Shown here: piece after piece, positions 51,568 through 64,000 of the stretch
How the letters are laid out: each line of letters opens with the position of its first letter
How positions within the stretch are numbered: position 1 is the stretch's first letter
The notes under the pieces: model-generated
Database searches by the model: none
What the model was told of the DNA's origin: nothing
Seen by the model: the letters and a program-made list of their open reading frames with translations, nothing else
Source: Albula goreensis
Taxonomy: Eukaryota; Chordata; Actinopteri; Albuliformes; Albulidae
DNA length: 64,000 bases
Reading direction: 5' to 3'
Assembly: GCA_022829145.1 (NCBI GenBank)
Contig: CM040741.1
Coordinates: 45,440,180 to 45,504,179 of the forward strand
Made by a program: the position numbers and the translations under genes

Positions 51568-54296
51568 CGGATGGGATGAGGTTGGGTAAATATAACTTGA
51601 ACACAATTACAAACAGGCAGAACCAACAGAATTTTTCTACGATTAAACACTTAGCTTTTCAGCTCATTTAAACCATTTAACTTGCACATTTTAAAAGTAA
51701 TAGTTCACAGTGAACCCCAGGCTGTACGTAAATTGATTTAACAAAGCCAGTTTAATTGAAATTCTTAATGGTAAATGTTGATGTTAATTTTTGAGGCAGG
51801 ACAAAGTTATAAGGAGAGAGGGCACAGAAAGACACTCAAACATTCTAGGATATGGTAGGAGGAAAAATAAATGAGCAGAATCACTGAGAGAGAATGTGGC
51901 GCTACATTGAAAGCTTATAAATGATGCACATCACATGGTCAAATGTTCCTTTTTCAAAACAGGACCAATAAAGAGAAAACACAATTAGGGTTTTTACCTT
52001 TAATGGCTTATTGCTTTACACCTTTCAATGTTTACCAATTTTCTAGGGAGGATACATACATTTTGTCAAGTGCATTTGAAGTGGAGTACTTCCACTATTA
52101 CCTGTTCTTTTTTTACCAAAAGTAATGTTTTTACCTAAACAGAATTTTGTAGTGTTTTTTTCCACACTTCTTTGCTATTCAGGAAAACTCTATTTGATAA
52201 AAACCCCCCACATCTGTCACTTAATTTCTTCCTGTGCAGATTCAAGGACAAATTTTGACAATTTGGAAGTGGCTCTTACATAAAAAAATACTTGTTTCTC
52301 TGTAATTCACTGAGTAAATTTATATTCTTGAACAGACTGAAAAATAACATTTTATTGTTGTGAGAGTAAATATAAAAAAACAGTAAACATAGGTAGAAAA
52401 GTAAATCTCTGCATCAAAATTTTAACACAAGAACAATTAACTGTTAATTGTGTTACCTAACTTGAATTTACCACTATCACTTAATTTTCTGTGTTACCCA
52501 TTTTTGTCGCTTGACTAGTATGAAAAGTGCAGCAGCACACAGTGTACTTGTGCCTTGTCGCTGAATTGTTCCATATGGACAGAGCTGGGTAAAAGTGCTG
52601 GCTTGGTTTTCTGGCTTTGTTTGTAGTTTGGAGCCTCCCGTGGACTAGGCGTGCTTTTACTCTGCCAGCATGTCAGCAGGTTGGCAGAAGCACATTGATT
52701 TATTCCTGGCATGGCTAGCTTCCATTGCCATTTGTGTCAGGGCACCACCCTGGGCCTCACAATTGCCATTTCACTCTGTGAGGAACCCTCAGGGGCAATT
52801 GAACAGGCCAGCATTCAGAAAGAACACATTTTGATCAAATGGCTAGGAACAGATTTTAAACATCTATGTTTACACATGGATAATTCTTCATGATCTCTAA
52901 TTTCATTTGCACATTGTGCCGCGCAGTTAGATATTGCACCATAATATCAGTAAAGTTGCGTTAAATACATTATTGAATTTCAATAGTACAATGATTTAGA
53001 GCAACAACTGCTTAGTACTGCACACTGTCATTCATTAAATTTGCAGTTGGCATATGTAGCTTATAAACAAATATGCTTCATTGATACTGGGGTAATTCAG
53101 TTTCAGCCCATTTCTGCACATCAAAACTGTCAAATCAATCACTTGAACCTGCCACATTCTTATAGACCGGCTAGTTAGACCTTCTAACCAATACATCAAC
53201 CAGCTTTGGGCATGAGAATGTCACTATAATGTCTCTATCAACTATACTTTCAATACATTGTTGTTGTTAAAATAGTGTGAATGTTTCATTATAACTTCCC
53301 AATGTTTGTTTTGGATTTGTCTCTAGCAGTAAACAGGATGTACTGATTGAAAAGCAGCACTTCAAATAATGACAATGACACAACAGCAATGCAGAGAAGG
53401 CAGTCTTTATGTCAGCCCCTGCAAGATAAGTGGATCCAGACCAGCCTACTGGAAAAGGAGCTTTACCGTGGAGCCAAGTAACCAATGGATGTCACTGTTC
53501 ATTCCAATGTTATATGTAACACTGGTTCCCGTTGGTTCATAATGAGAGAAACATTTCCTCTTCAGGAAGTAAAGCCAGACAAGCTGGGCTTGCCACGCCC
53601 TGTATGGACCAGTTTATTCCAATCCATGTAAAACAAATCAGCTGTAAACCCATGAAATTATCCTGACTTTCTACCCTCAACAGTCCAGCAAACTACAGTA
53701 CCACAGTCTGCCTATAAATGGGCTGTTGGGATGGTGATGTAAGGCGAAAACCAGAGTGACTGCTCTTCTGAAAGGCAAAATGCATCTCACCGGCCAGATT
53801 CGGAAAGCTTGCTGAACATCTTGCCATGATGTCAAAACATCATTTAATAAATCATAAATAAATGCATGAATAACAATAACAGCTGGGCCATGTTCCTGCA
53901 CCGATAATAATGTTGTGGGGATGGAAATAAGTTAGAAACCTGCTGCGTCAGATTTCTCTCCAGATGCAGAGACGCAGAGGGAGAGGACTGCTGAGATAAA
54001 ATGCCACATTGCCACATTATCTCATGTCAGGGTCCAGATTTACCCACAGAGAACAGAATGCAATCTTGCAACTGTTACTTTATGGGCCGAGCAGGTGTTT
54101 GTTACAGTTTATGTGATACTGAGAACAGTTATGATAGATGTTAATGGAAAGCGAATGAAGAACTGGTTTTGGGGGTAGATCTATCAGATTCATGACAAAT
54201 ATGGTACACATGGCTTATATTGCTGCTTTGACTAAAATCTTTAAAAGCATATAATTTATTAGGTTGTTTTTTTCTCATACAGGTAACACATGATTC

Positions 54297-54327
<31 letters not shown>
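54297..54327. repeat. (ATG)n trinucleotide repeat
   Basis: About ten ATG units. It reads as poly-His on the minus strand, which is not a gene. Confidence 0.93.
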
Positions 54328-54329
<2 letters not shown>

Positions 54330-56499
54330 GTGAGCAGTCACTATATGTACTCTTTCATATGGATGGGTCATCATAAATGGCATGTAAATGAATTAGCCCC
54401 TCTCTCTGCACAGGTAAGACAAAGCCATGCTGTGCAGCATAATTAGGTCCTGCCTGCTCTAATTAAATAGCGGTTACTTAGCAGCTCTGCTTTGCCTGAG
54501 TGCTCCAAGGCTGCTTCCCGCCAGCTCCGGGTCAGAGGCATGCTGTGTAATCTGTGATTCACTGGTCTGCCGCAGTTACACTACAGCAAGGTACGGAGGA
54601 AGGACACCATGTAAGACTCTCAGGGAGTCTTTTTAAGCGTGGTTATTCTTGGCACACGGACGTGTATTGTTCGGAAGTCGCATAAGGCAGTTTCATCGGG
54701 TGTTGTGACTTACATTGTAATTTGTCACGAGCAGTAAGGCAATGACACTGCCGGTGGATGCATTCAGTAGACTGCATCTTTATTCATCAGTACCACGATG
54801 TGGGTCTTGCAAGATGCAGAGATGCTACTGGCAACTTAACAATCCCTGGGAATTCATCCAGGTCTGCATAAGTATTAGAGCAGAGAAGCAAGCTGAAATC
54901 TGGATGACTAACCACCATAATGTATAAAGCTTTTAAACTGTGGCAACTCATCTATATGGGCAGTAGGAGTGTTGCTTCACTTACATAATGAACCAAATCG
55001 AAAAAAAAAAAAAGTTTACAAAATGGTTTGCAATATCTTTGCCCAAATATTTACTGCATGAGTTATATTTATTATCTCTATACATGCTGTGTTAATTTTA
55101 TTCTTAACGGTATGAGCATGTCTAATGATTAGGTTATAATCTTCTAATTAGCTGTAAGTTTGACTCTTGTGAAACGGAGGGGCAGTAAGGCCCAGTACCT
55201 CGTATTAGAGTTTACGTTGGAACCCAGAAGGCATGAGGCTGATCTACAGAATGGCCCTCAAAGAACAGAGCCCCATTAGTGCAATGATCTGTGCCCCAGG
55301 TCAGCTATCCAGATCCATCCCATTAGCACACAGGATTCAATAAGCAGCCTTGCCATTGGACAGTGGTCACAAATGTCTTAAAATCCTGTTTCCCCATAAA
55401 GCCACATAAGTTCACAGCGCTATACCCAATGACTTGCGTGACTGCTTGCTAGACAGGTTGATAAAGGACAGACTATTAAATGGAAAGTCTTAACAACATA
55501 ATTTTCTGTGAGCGTATTCAGTCTTATTCAATGTCCTTTGGAACATTATCTTTTCATTTTGAAATAGAACAGTGTATGCCTTTAAAGAGTCTGAAGCCCA
55601 ATTTGATTGTATATACATATTGTCTATTTTTAGAATTTGACAGTTATTTAAATTCACCTGAATCCTGAAATGTAATAAACCACCATGTTTAAATATGTGT
55701 ATGTGCATAACTTTACACTTAACTGAGTATTGTTAATTGTTGCCCTCAACAGAGACCAAAGTAAAGCAAACAGCTTACAATACTCAACATGTTTTTCGGC
55801 ATATGTCTTATTTTAATAAGCATTAACTAAAATGCTCCTCTCCCAAAAACACTACAATAATGATTCACTGTTCGGCTGTGTACCTGTCCCATCACTATCA
55901 TTGTGTGTGTGTGTTTTTTTTTCAGCAAATAGGTTCACTTTTATCTTACACTTTGAATGATATTTTTAGGACATATGCAATTCAACCATAACAGTATTTC
56001 TTTTCAAGGACATAAGCTATTTTACTTTAGAATAAAATAATATATTCCAAAGAGCATATTCCAACAAAATGTAACATACTCAATGAAACCTGTCTTGTGA
56101 GGTAAAGTCTGTTTTCACTGAATTGCATGTGCTCATAAATAAAGTAATTCCATGCTTCACAGGCTTAATTTGTAACTTCAAATGTGAAAAGCAAAGATAT
56201 AAATATAGATAGGACTTACTCTGTATTTTAAGTCTACTCAATTCCAAAGGAAAATGCATTGTACAGCCTTTTTGTTTTGCCTGTATCACATTTCTCATCC
56301 TCTCAAAATAAATGCTGTTTTTATCAGACATATATTCAAAAGGGGTAACTCAATCTGACCTAAAACAACAACAAACCAAGTCACTTTAATCTAATACCAT
56401 CCCAATCAAATCCAAAAAGAAATAACTTCTTATACCATACAGATTTAAGAGCCTACTGGCAGATGAAGCGAGAGAAAACAAAAGCAAAGCCACACTTAC

Positions 56500-56823
56500 C
56501 AGAGACAGTGACTTTGGCTGTCCTGCTAACTATGGCTCCCACCCCCTCCAGAGATGCCATGCACTGGTAGGAGCCCTCGTCTGGCCTGTGGTGCCGAGAA
56601 TGGACTACGTTCTGGACCACCAGGGAGCCATTGGCCAGCTGCTGTCTCCTCTCGTCCACCACTGTGCTCAGCAGGACCCCGTCTTTCTTCCAGGCGAGAG
56701 TGGGGGTTCCCTGGTCCGACTGGGCCTCGCAGTCCAGCTGCAGGACTCCCCCTCGTACCGTCACTGTGTCCGCAGGCTCCAACACAAACCGCAGATCCAC
56801 AAAGCCCCGCACTGCCTCAGAAC
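56500..56823 (-). CDS. dcc: dcc exon 2: first Ig domain (Ig1)
   Basis: This exon is 324 nt (108 codons), entered and left in phase 1. The acceptor is a strong pyrimidine run ending CTCCCAG, and the donor is G|GTAAGT. The translation has the Ig1 hallmarks: first cysteine in LQLDCEA, core tryptophan in LAWKKDG, and second cysteine in DEGSYQCMAS, followed by the ISRTAK-like strand VSRTAKVTVSG. The HSRHHRPDEG segment is a close DCC signature. An N-glycosylation sequon (NGS) lies in QQLANGSLVV. The exon opens with a glycine codon split with the signal-peptide exon, which lies more than 7 kb away beyond the window. I see no frameshift or stop. Ig1 packs against Ig4 in the known DCC horseshoe. Confidence 0.95.
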
Positions 56824-58749
56824 CTGGGAGATAGGAAGAGGAGTGCAGTTCAGACCATACGCCCCACAAGATCCTCTATAACCTTTTAGCTCCAAACCTT
56901 GGCCATGCTTGAAGCAAACAAGACACCCATATGCCCTTTAGTACAAAGGTATGGTGACGGCCTGCTTTCAGTCAGCATTTTTCCCTCACTTTGATCAAAA
57001 TCAAAAGACACTGTCAGTAATTTTTTACAGGAAGTCTCCTGTTCTCTGATTCTTGTCACAGCTAATCAAGTTAAATTGACCTTATTTAATAACAGACAAT
57101 ATTTTCTTATTAAGTGACCCAGCTGAGTTTGTTGGGCTAAATAAGATTGATGTTGCAGAGTACTTCTACTGCTTAAATTATCTTGTGACTATTATCCAGG
57201 AAAAATATCCAGGATATTGGAGTGAGTCCAGCTGAGAGAAAACAGAGGAAGCCATTCTCTGAAATGCAGCCGTATTTTTCCACTTGACATTCTACAAGCT
57301 GGGCTGCACATCATGCCTGAGAAACAAACATGATTTGATTTTGACGTAAGGCTGTCTATAGGCGGCTAATCACCCAAAGGACATGCCACTGGAAAATTAT
57401 AAGGAGTCAAACGCTCCCTTCCAGGGTGACCCCATTGCCAGCCATACACCTTCTGACATTTTGCAGTGACACCATCAGCATTTAATACCACAACCCACAT
57501 CATATGTCGGCCACATCACTGAACACCACTGAAAAACAATGCATTATCAGAGCAAGTGTTACAGAAGCCACACTAACTTGTTATGCTTGAGAGCTCATCT
57601 AGATGATACCTCTGACCACTCATTTGGTTTCAGACTTATCAGGCATCTATTAAACATTACATTCAACCTGTGAGTGCAGTTTTCAGCTTCTCAGGCTGAT
57701 ATTGGAATGGAAACGCTTATCCACATCTGCAGATTTCAAGATTAAAGCATTACCTCTAGGTGAGAGGAATTTTTAAACCCATCCTACTGCTGCTATTCTA
57801 TATCAAAAACATGCACACTTTGGCTAACCATATTCCAAATGAAGGTTTAGTGTTGTTATGTAGTTCTCAAACAGCAATTGTTATAGTTTATTTTTTGTAA
57901 TTTTGTATGACTGAACCCATGAACAGTTCAGACTTTAAAGAGATACATTAACAATTGAAGTACAAGAGTAGTACAATTATTGTGGATAAAATATTAAATA
58001 AAGGTAGATGTCAATGCAACACACAGTGAAATAACACTTGCAAAGAGATTAAGCACACAGTTATGAAAATTATGAAGGTGAACGACTAGCAGTGTGGATT
58101 GATTTTGCCTTTCTGAAACACTGCTCATTTCCACCGCCTGCTTTTCTGATCTACATTTCACACACATTAATATTACTGCATACAAAGATACAGCAAACCT
58201 TTCCTCCAGTGTTCATAATGATTCAGTATGATGGAGAACAATTATTTTATTTCACTTTCTTATCACATACACTTTATTGTCTGCTTTACATGTATTTCTG
58301 TTTGTTCGATGTTCAATGGATGCTTCCCTTTAGTCTGTGCCCAAAAACGGGAGACCAGCACTATGCCAAAGGCTGCCGGGGGCAATTATTCAAGTGCTAA
58401 TGTAAAACCCTGTGGAAATCATTCCATCCACGTGCATTTTCTTCTTCCTTGCCTCCTACATTGAGGCACTTTATCATGTATTACGGCAAAAGTGAAAGCA
58501 ATTCATGAATGGTTCACAACTAATCCCACTCTATGCATGAGCTGGCAAAAACGTTTTATATTTAAGCTCAATCACTCCTTCAATGTCACCTGAAAAACAC
58601 TAGAAAAAAAACCTGAATCTCATACCTTCATTTTATTTTTGCACTTGACAATTTTGACAAAAGCTTTGGTGCCACTTGCTGCCTTTTTTCCCTTCCTTTG
58701 GAAGGTTAGTATCTCTCAGCTGGCAGCTGCTTTAATAGGAGCTATAACA

Positions 58750-58750
<1 letters not shown>

Positions 58751-58784
<34 letters not shown>

Positions 58785-58788
58785 GGGG
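58751..58788. repeat. (GT)n with G run
   Basis: A GT array followed by seven to eight G, in intron 1. Confidence 0.95.
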
Positions 58789-60027
58789 TGGTTGGGGTTG
58801 TTGAGAGAGAGGGGGAAAGTAAAGCTATAGGAGGACACCATCCCTTGCAATTTGCTGCCCAGTGTCATAGCACAACGTATGAGGTGTAATTGAAAGTCCC
58901 TCCTGCCTTGTGTTGCTTTTCCCTAGGCTGCATGGGGAATCTGAAAGTGATGAGTTGACAGGGAATCTGGCCAGTGAAAGCAAACAGCAGCCTCCCACAG
59001 CGCCCTGTCATGGGACCTTCTCAGAGGCAGGGGATAAAATGTCCTAGAACAGGCTGTCATGGGACGTCATGGCCAAAGTCCCATAGGAAGCGCATTGCCC
59101 GAATGTACTTTTGTTCCACGGCTGGCTTGGCATCACCTTCTCACCCCTGCCCAAACCAGTCACCCCAGCCTGGGACACAAAGAGATCCCATTCAATACAT
59201 TGAACAGTCCTGCAAAATTATATTTACGGTATCTGTCTATTACAAATGGAAGACTAGATTTGTACTGGAGCATAAGCTTCAAAAATGGGAACTGAGAGTC
59301 GCTGGGTATGTGCTTAAAGAAACTGAACTGAGTTAATTCCCTTCCCAAAGTACAGAGGGGTCCACAGGTAGCTAATTCTATTGATATACAGCATGGACTA
59401 TAAACATTCCTTTCAGTAGGAGTTCACCAACCCAAAGAGTTCAGATCTTCCTTTTAAAAGACCGGTGGCCTGAGAAAACTCACAGGATGCTGGAAAAATA
59501 TTACTATTGTCATATTGCAATTTGCATGAGTATCATATTTTAAATAAATAGTTGTGCCAATCACTGTTAGCCATGCACATATTTGGGATTGTGCCTCTCC
59601 TCATCATGTCCTCCTGAAGCACTCTGAATTGAATTTTGTCACTGTATAAGAGGAGAGTACTCTCACAAATCTGCTTTTCTTAAATTTTGGAGTAGGAAGT
59701 GTGCCTAGCTCTTTCTTATCACTCATTTTGCTGCTGTCAGCTTGGGTCCCCGCTTTCACAAAGGTTCTCTTATTTATGCACAAATCACCATGTTTGTCCT
59801 GTATATGGTCCTTTTATGCCAGCCCTTTTTTTGCATTGGCTGGATGTGAGATATAATCTAGTCTCTGCTATCTCTGTGTTATTATCACATCTCAGCACCG
59901 TTACCTGTCCATTCCTGCTCATATTGATTCCCCTTCAGCGCTGTCATTCTGCCCTTCTTTCTGTTCTCACCTTATCTTGATAACTTCATCTCTCTAAATT
60001 CACCACCCCCCTCGCTGACACACGAAG

Positions 60028-60028
<1 letters not shown>

Positions 60029-60069
<41 letters not shown>

Positions 60070-60082
60070 ACGCACACACACA
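60029..60082. repeat. (CA)n, slightly interrupted
   Basis: A CA array with ATA and ACG interruptions in intron 1. It continues into CG-containing degenerate CA sequence to about 60120. Confidence 0.93.
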
Positions 60083-60454
60083 CCACACGCTCGCATACGC
60101 ATGCGCGAACACACGTGCAAACACATTGCTGGAGTTATCTATTCCCTTTCAGGTGCCCTCGGTGCCTGACAGGCCGCCTGGAGCTGATTCTATCTGCACC
60201 TCTGTTTGGTCCGTCCCTTGACTTTCCCCCCTCTCAAGATGTCTCAGCAGGGCAGCGGTTCTGTTGGTCTCTCTCTCTCTCTCTGCAGCTCCACAGGCTA
60301 AGGTACACGTCGCTCTCATCCTCCCTCCAGAGTCTTATCTCCCTGCTCCTCTCTGTCAGGGCCTGTGCTTCTCTTCATCAAGGCCTGCAGTCCACTACTT
60401 TACCTCACATCTTTGTTCAACCACAGCCTTACCAAACAAACTGCCTGTTCAAGT

Positions 60455-60455
<1 letters not shown>

Positions 60456-60500
<45 letters not shown>

Positions 60501-60513
60501 TCACACACACACA
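60456..60513. repeat. (CT)n followed by (CA)n
   Basis: A CT array with one A interruption, followed by a short CA run. It sits within a wider pyrimidine-rich stretch at about 60120-60530. Confidence 0.95.
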
Positions 60514-62439
60514 AATTGATATTCACCCATCTCTCTTCTCCCTCATTTCCTATGCATGTCACCTCTGTGTTTTTGTACCAAATTTATTCTTATTAATTTA
60601 TTTAGGACTGCTGCCACCCTGCTCTCTCTCTGTGCATCTTTCATCATCTCAGTCATGTTCTACCTCAGTACATACAGGCCATGGTTGAGTTAAATAGCTG
60701 CTGGGAAATTGATCTGCAGCATGGAGCTATTAAAAAAGACTGTTTGCCTGAATAATAGTGTGACAGCTGTCATGCTGGTCAAATAGTTTTTTTTACTTTC
60801 GCTTCTATCTCCTTTCTGCTTTTGGCACAATTAAGAGGAGAGCACAGATGCAGCGAAATCTCTCATGCAAGCTTGTTTACTATTCGATATGCTTTGTGGC
60901 ATCTGGTGAAATGCACTAATAGCACAGCTCAGTGCTTGCAATGGTGTCAATATCCTCCCTGATCCTAGATCAGTTACACTTGTTGATACAACTTAGTGGC
61001 TATCTTGTCCAGGAAACAAGTGGTTTTCACAAAATTATAAGTGCTACTACAGCATGGGTAAAGTACTGCACAAAACCACAAGGGTAAGCTTGAGGATAAA
61101 CCACAGATTTTGAATAGCTGAATGCAAAGAATTGCTGCAGAATAGTTGAGTGCACACAACTGGAAGAGATTCTCATAAATTCCAAGTCAGAAGAGAGATA
61201 TGTAACTCCAGTGCTAGAGAGCTGAAGTACTACTCCCAAATAACATTTTCATTTACATCTGTGATTGAAAGTGAGGACAGTTCCAGCCTAAATAATAGCT
61301 TCAAATACAGTGAGATGAGGCAGAACCAGCAGGACATTGCCATACACACAAATAGTGACCAAAAAACCACTAACTGTCTAGTCTCTACATCAGCACACTT
61401 AATATGATTCATAAAATCCAGTAATTCATGATATCTTTGTCTCTTATAAAGAGGTACAGCCCTGTCTTTTAAATATTTTGGGAGGTTTAACTCTTCTCAT
61501 AGATTTTGTCTCAGATCTTTGGAGCTGAAGACTCTGAATGCCATGGCTGCTGTGTGGTTCCTTTTCATTGGGCTTTTCCACTGAGCACTGGAAAACATAC
61601 CCATCTGGAATATAAACCACTGCACTGTGCCTCTTTGACCCTCATAGCACTTATCTGTTGGGTCTCGGAAAGGACCCATCTCCTGCCACTCTCACAGAGC
61701 TCATTCTGTAAATCTGAAGGCAGCTGTCAGGCCTCATTATGCAGAGTATTCCAAAGGGCACACGGGAGGCTGATCTTTAACCCGGATGGTGCCAGCCTCT
61801 AGCCTGCCACTTGATGGAAAGAAATCCTGATTTCATGCTGCAGATCCGTCCCCTCCTTCCCTCTAAATCTGTGAGGTGAATCAGACAGCCTGCACTCCTT
61901 CTGTGTGTAGCTCGCCTGGGAATTCCAACCGCAGCCAAAGAAAAGTAAAATAAAATGCTCTGCATTTCCATTTTCATGTCATTAACCCTTCTGTAAAGGG
62001 GGCCAGTGCTAAGTAGATGACGAGATGCTCAGAATGTTCTCAAGATTATAACTTTATCCCTCAGATTAAAAATGCTCTGTCCTTCACTGAAGATGATTTC
62101 CCATAAGGTTTTTTCATTTCTTCTTGACCTCTTTCCAATGCAATGAGTTGACCATCTCAACATTTCCCTCACCGACTGATTTTCCATAACGTGTAATTCC
62201 ATTTTGATTCAAACATTTCATTTGAATAGATTTCATTGTCTATTAGGTACACATGTGAACCCTGCACAGCAAATCAAAATATTTGATGGAAACAACCATG
62301 AATGTAGGATTAGAAAGAACAGTTTTGAAAGTAAAGGCTTTGATTCCCACAATATTTTGAAACATGGACAGACACAGAGCACAATCACCAAGAGCAAAGA
62401 AGCATTTCAAAGAGCACCGCAGCCACGGCAGTTTGCCTG

Positions 62440-63020
62440 CTCACTGGGGAGTGAATTTTGTCATTCACGTCCTGCTGACTTTGAGATTCTCTGGCCGGCG
62501 GAGCAATAGGGGAGCGAGTCCCCGCGGATCAGAAGGGCGTGGATTACAGGCTGTGTCCACACCTCTTACACGGCCCACTCTTATTACAACAGTCACAGCC
62601 AGGTATCGGACCACCAGCTGCTCTCACTCAACCCTGTCCCCGCAAGACGGCCTCCGAGGGCTCCTCTGCTGCAGCACGATTTCCATCTCCCTCTGCCTCT
62701 CCCTTTGAGAAGCGCATACTCTGACAGACCTGGGGTGGGTGCAGGCGGCTAATTTGGTTCGATCAAGAAAATGATTAGTGGAATCAGGTGGTTAAGTGCC
62801 TGGGTAGAATGAAAGTCTGCATTCACTGAAGCCCACCCCCAGGGCCGGGGGTTGAGCAACCCTGAGTCTGAGTTTTAATTAAGGCAATTACACTCTGCCA
62901 CTGCAGACCTCTAGCCCGGGGATACGTGGTGGATACCAGGGTAATGTTATTAAAAGCCGAATGTGTTTGGAATGGATGCAGAGCGAAAAGGAAAAGCAGT
63001 GCCATTTTCTGAAATGCTAT
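62440..63020. promoter_or_regulatory. candidate regulatory block (intron 1)
   Basis: Locally raised GC and CpG (GGCCGGCGGAGC, GTCCCCGCGGATC), followed by TTTTAATTAAGGCAATTACA. It could be an intronic enhancer or an alternative promoter region. There is no TATA box, transcript evidence or recognisable exon. Confidence 0.22.
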
Positions 63021-63571
63021 TTCGAAATCGTTTATATTTTTCAAAGCTCAACACCTCAAAATGTCATTCTTTCACCACATGTAGGCTGTGAGATGTTGCC
63101 CCACTTAATTCTGCATTAGTCTTCCCCTGAAGTTGTATTTTAAAAAAGTGTTTTCGAACAGCTGTTGCACAACGTATGAAAGATGATGTATAGAATCAGT
63201 AATTATAAAGATGTACATCACATATATATTTATGTACTGGTGAAATTTATGTTGATACAAATAAACACAAGTAACCTTCTCTCACGTCATTTTAAGACAT
63301 TGGAAGTCATTTTGTTAAAAACGTCATTGATTTTCATTGTCTGCATTCTGAACTGTAGATCTCTGCCCTTTTTTGATTCCTCAGCACATATATTTATGTA
63401 TAAAAGTTACAGTCTGAACATAAAATCCATTCAGTCATAAATGAGCAATGCAGTGGAAATGAAATGGTGCCATGTATTAAGGGATTGAAGCCAAAAACAT
63501 TTATGTCAATGAAACAGTGACGCTTCTCATTACACAACTACAATTCCCTGACCAAGGTGAATCTCATCAAG

Positions 63572-63585
63572 ATTGCCATGGCAAC
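63572..63585. promoter_or_regulatory. RFX-type X-box palindrome
   Basis: ATTGCCATGGCAAC differs by one base from the palindromic RFX consensus GTTGCCATGGCAAC. RFX factors drive ciliary and neuronal genes. It lies in dcc intron 1, and function is inferred only from the motif. Confidence 0.35.
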
Positions 63586-64000
63586 ACCACCACTGTGAAG
63601 GGATTGCAATCAATCTATTGAGGAATTAATCAATGTGTCCAACAGTCAATCCTGCAGTGACAGCCTGATCAATACAAAGAATGATTTCAAGGTTCACCTC
63701 TTCAAGCATGACAGCCTTAGCTCAAAACAAAGAACCACACCCTTTACATATAGAAGCTTTTAATACATGCATTACAACGACCGACACGCTGGAACAGAAG
63801 AAATCCCCACACTTATTCAAGGCTAATTGCCATCCAACAAAAGTTCCACGAACGAGTCATCTAATACCACATGCATATGCATACAAGCATTATCATTTCC
63901 AAAAGGAAAATCCCTCCTGCCTTGCATGCCCTTAATTGTATTTGGGTTCACTGCATAATTATGGTGAAATATGACACTGAAAAATATTCATTCATTTTCT

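Larger units (their letters stand above)
37770..56499 (-). other. dcc: dcc intron 2
   Basis: An 18.7-kb intron. It holds a G-rich tract at 39540-39575, a 93-bp (CA)n array at 41125-41217, an (AAT)n run at 45216-45252, shorter CA, GT, AAC and ATG repeats, and two poly-A runs. GC-balanced candidate regulatory blocks lie at about 43790-44265, 45500-45720 and 47560-48170. The longest open frame here (158 codons, 39127-39603 minus) has no recognisable domain and is not called as a gene. Confidence 0.85.
56824..64000 (-). other. dcc: dcc intron 1, 3' part
   Basis: The intron runs off the right edge, so the signal-peptide exon is not in the window. It contains GT, CA and CT repeats between 58751 and 60513, a long pyrimidine-rich stretch at about 60120-60530, a CpG-containing block around 62440-63020 and an RFX-type X-box at 63572. 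No additional exon was recognised on either strand. Confidence 0.8.

Noticed and set aside
54141-54383. Open frame with a poly-His run
   Set aside because: Produced by the (ATG)n repeat, with no homology elsewhere.
56554-56889. Plus-strand open frames of 97-111 codons opposite exon 2
   Set aside because: These are shadows of the GC-rich Ig1 exon in other frames and have no domain of their own.

Overview
This window is vertebrate genomic DNA, most likely from a ray-finned fish. It is AT-rich and about 98% non-coding. It has long (CA)n/(TG)n microsatellites, a decayed APE-type LINE, tRNA-derived SINEs with the 3' tail typical of fish elements, and a Tc1/mariner-type element. The compact gene structure, with introns of 0.5-26 kb, also fits a fish. 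The species cannot be named from the sequence alone.

The only protein-coding gene I can support is on the minus strand. It is the 5' half of the netrin receptor gene dcc (deleted in colorectal carcinoma). Six consecutive coding exons encode the four N-terminal immunoglobulin domains. In transcript order they are 56823-56500 (Ig1), 37769-37482 (Ig2), 35529-35379 and 33973-33837 (Ig3, split), and 7403-7249 and 6701-6581 (Ig4, split). All six have AG/GT borders and compatible phases (1-1, 1-1, 1-2, 2-1, 1-0, 0-1). They join into 1,176 nt of open frame. By comparison with mammalian DCC they are exons 2-7. The signal-peptide exon lies beyond the right edge, and the fibronectin III, transmembrane and cytoplasmic exons lie beyond the left edge. 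The residues fit DCC rather than its paralogue neogenin.

Layout by plus coordinate. 1-6580: start of intron 7, with a Tc1-type MITE, a 56-bp palindrome and a 5S-rRNA-like scrap. 6581-7403: exons 7 and 6 with a 547-bp intron. 7404-33836: intron 5, with three long CA/TG arrays, a LINE relic followed by a SINE, and a second SINE close to exon 5. 33837-37769: exons 5, 4 and 3. 37770-56499: intron 2, with microsatellites and several GC-balanced, homeodomain-site-rich blocks that look like conserved non-coding elements. 56500-56823: exon 2. 56824-64000: part of intron 1.

I found no tRNA, functional rRNA, CRISPR or operon-like structure and no evidence of a new multi-gene system. The points most worth checking are the candidate enhancer blocks in introns 2 and 5, the TE insertions near exons, the mobile-element architecture, and small departures in the Ig3 exons (an extra cysteine and a non-canonical donor).
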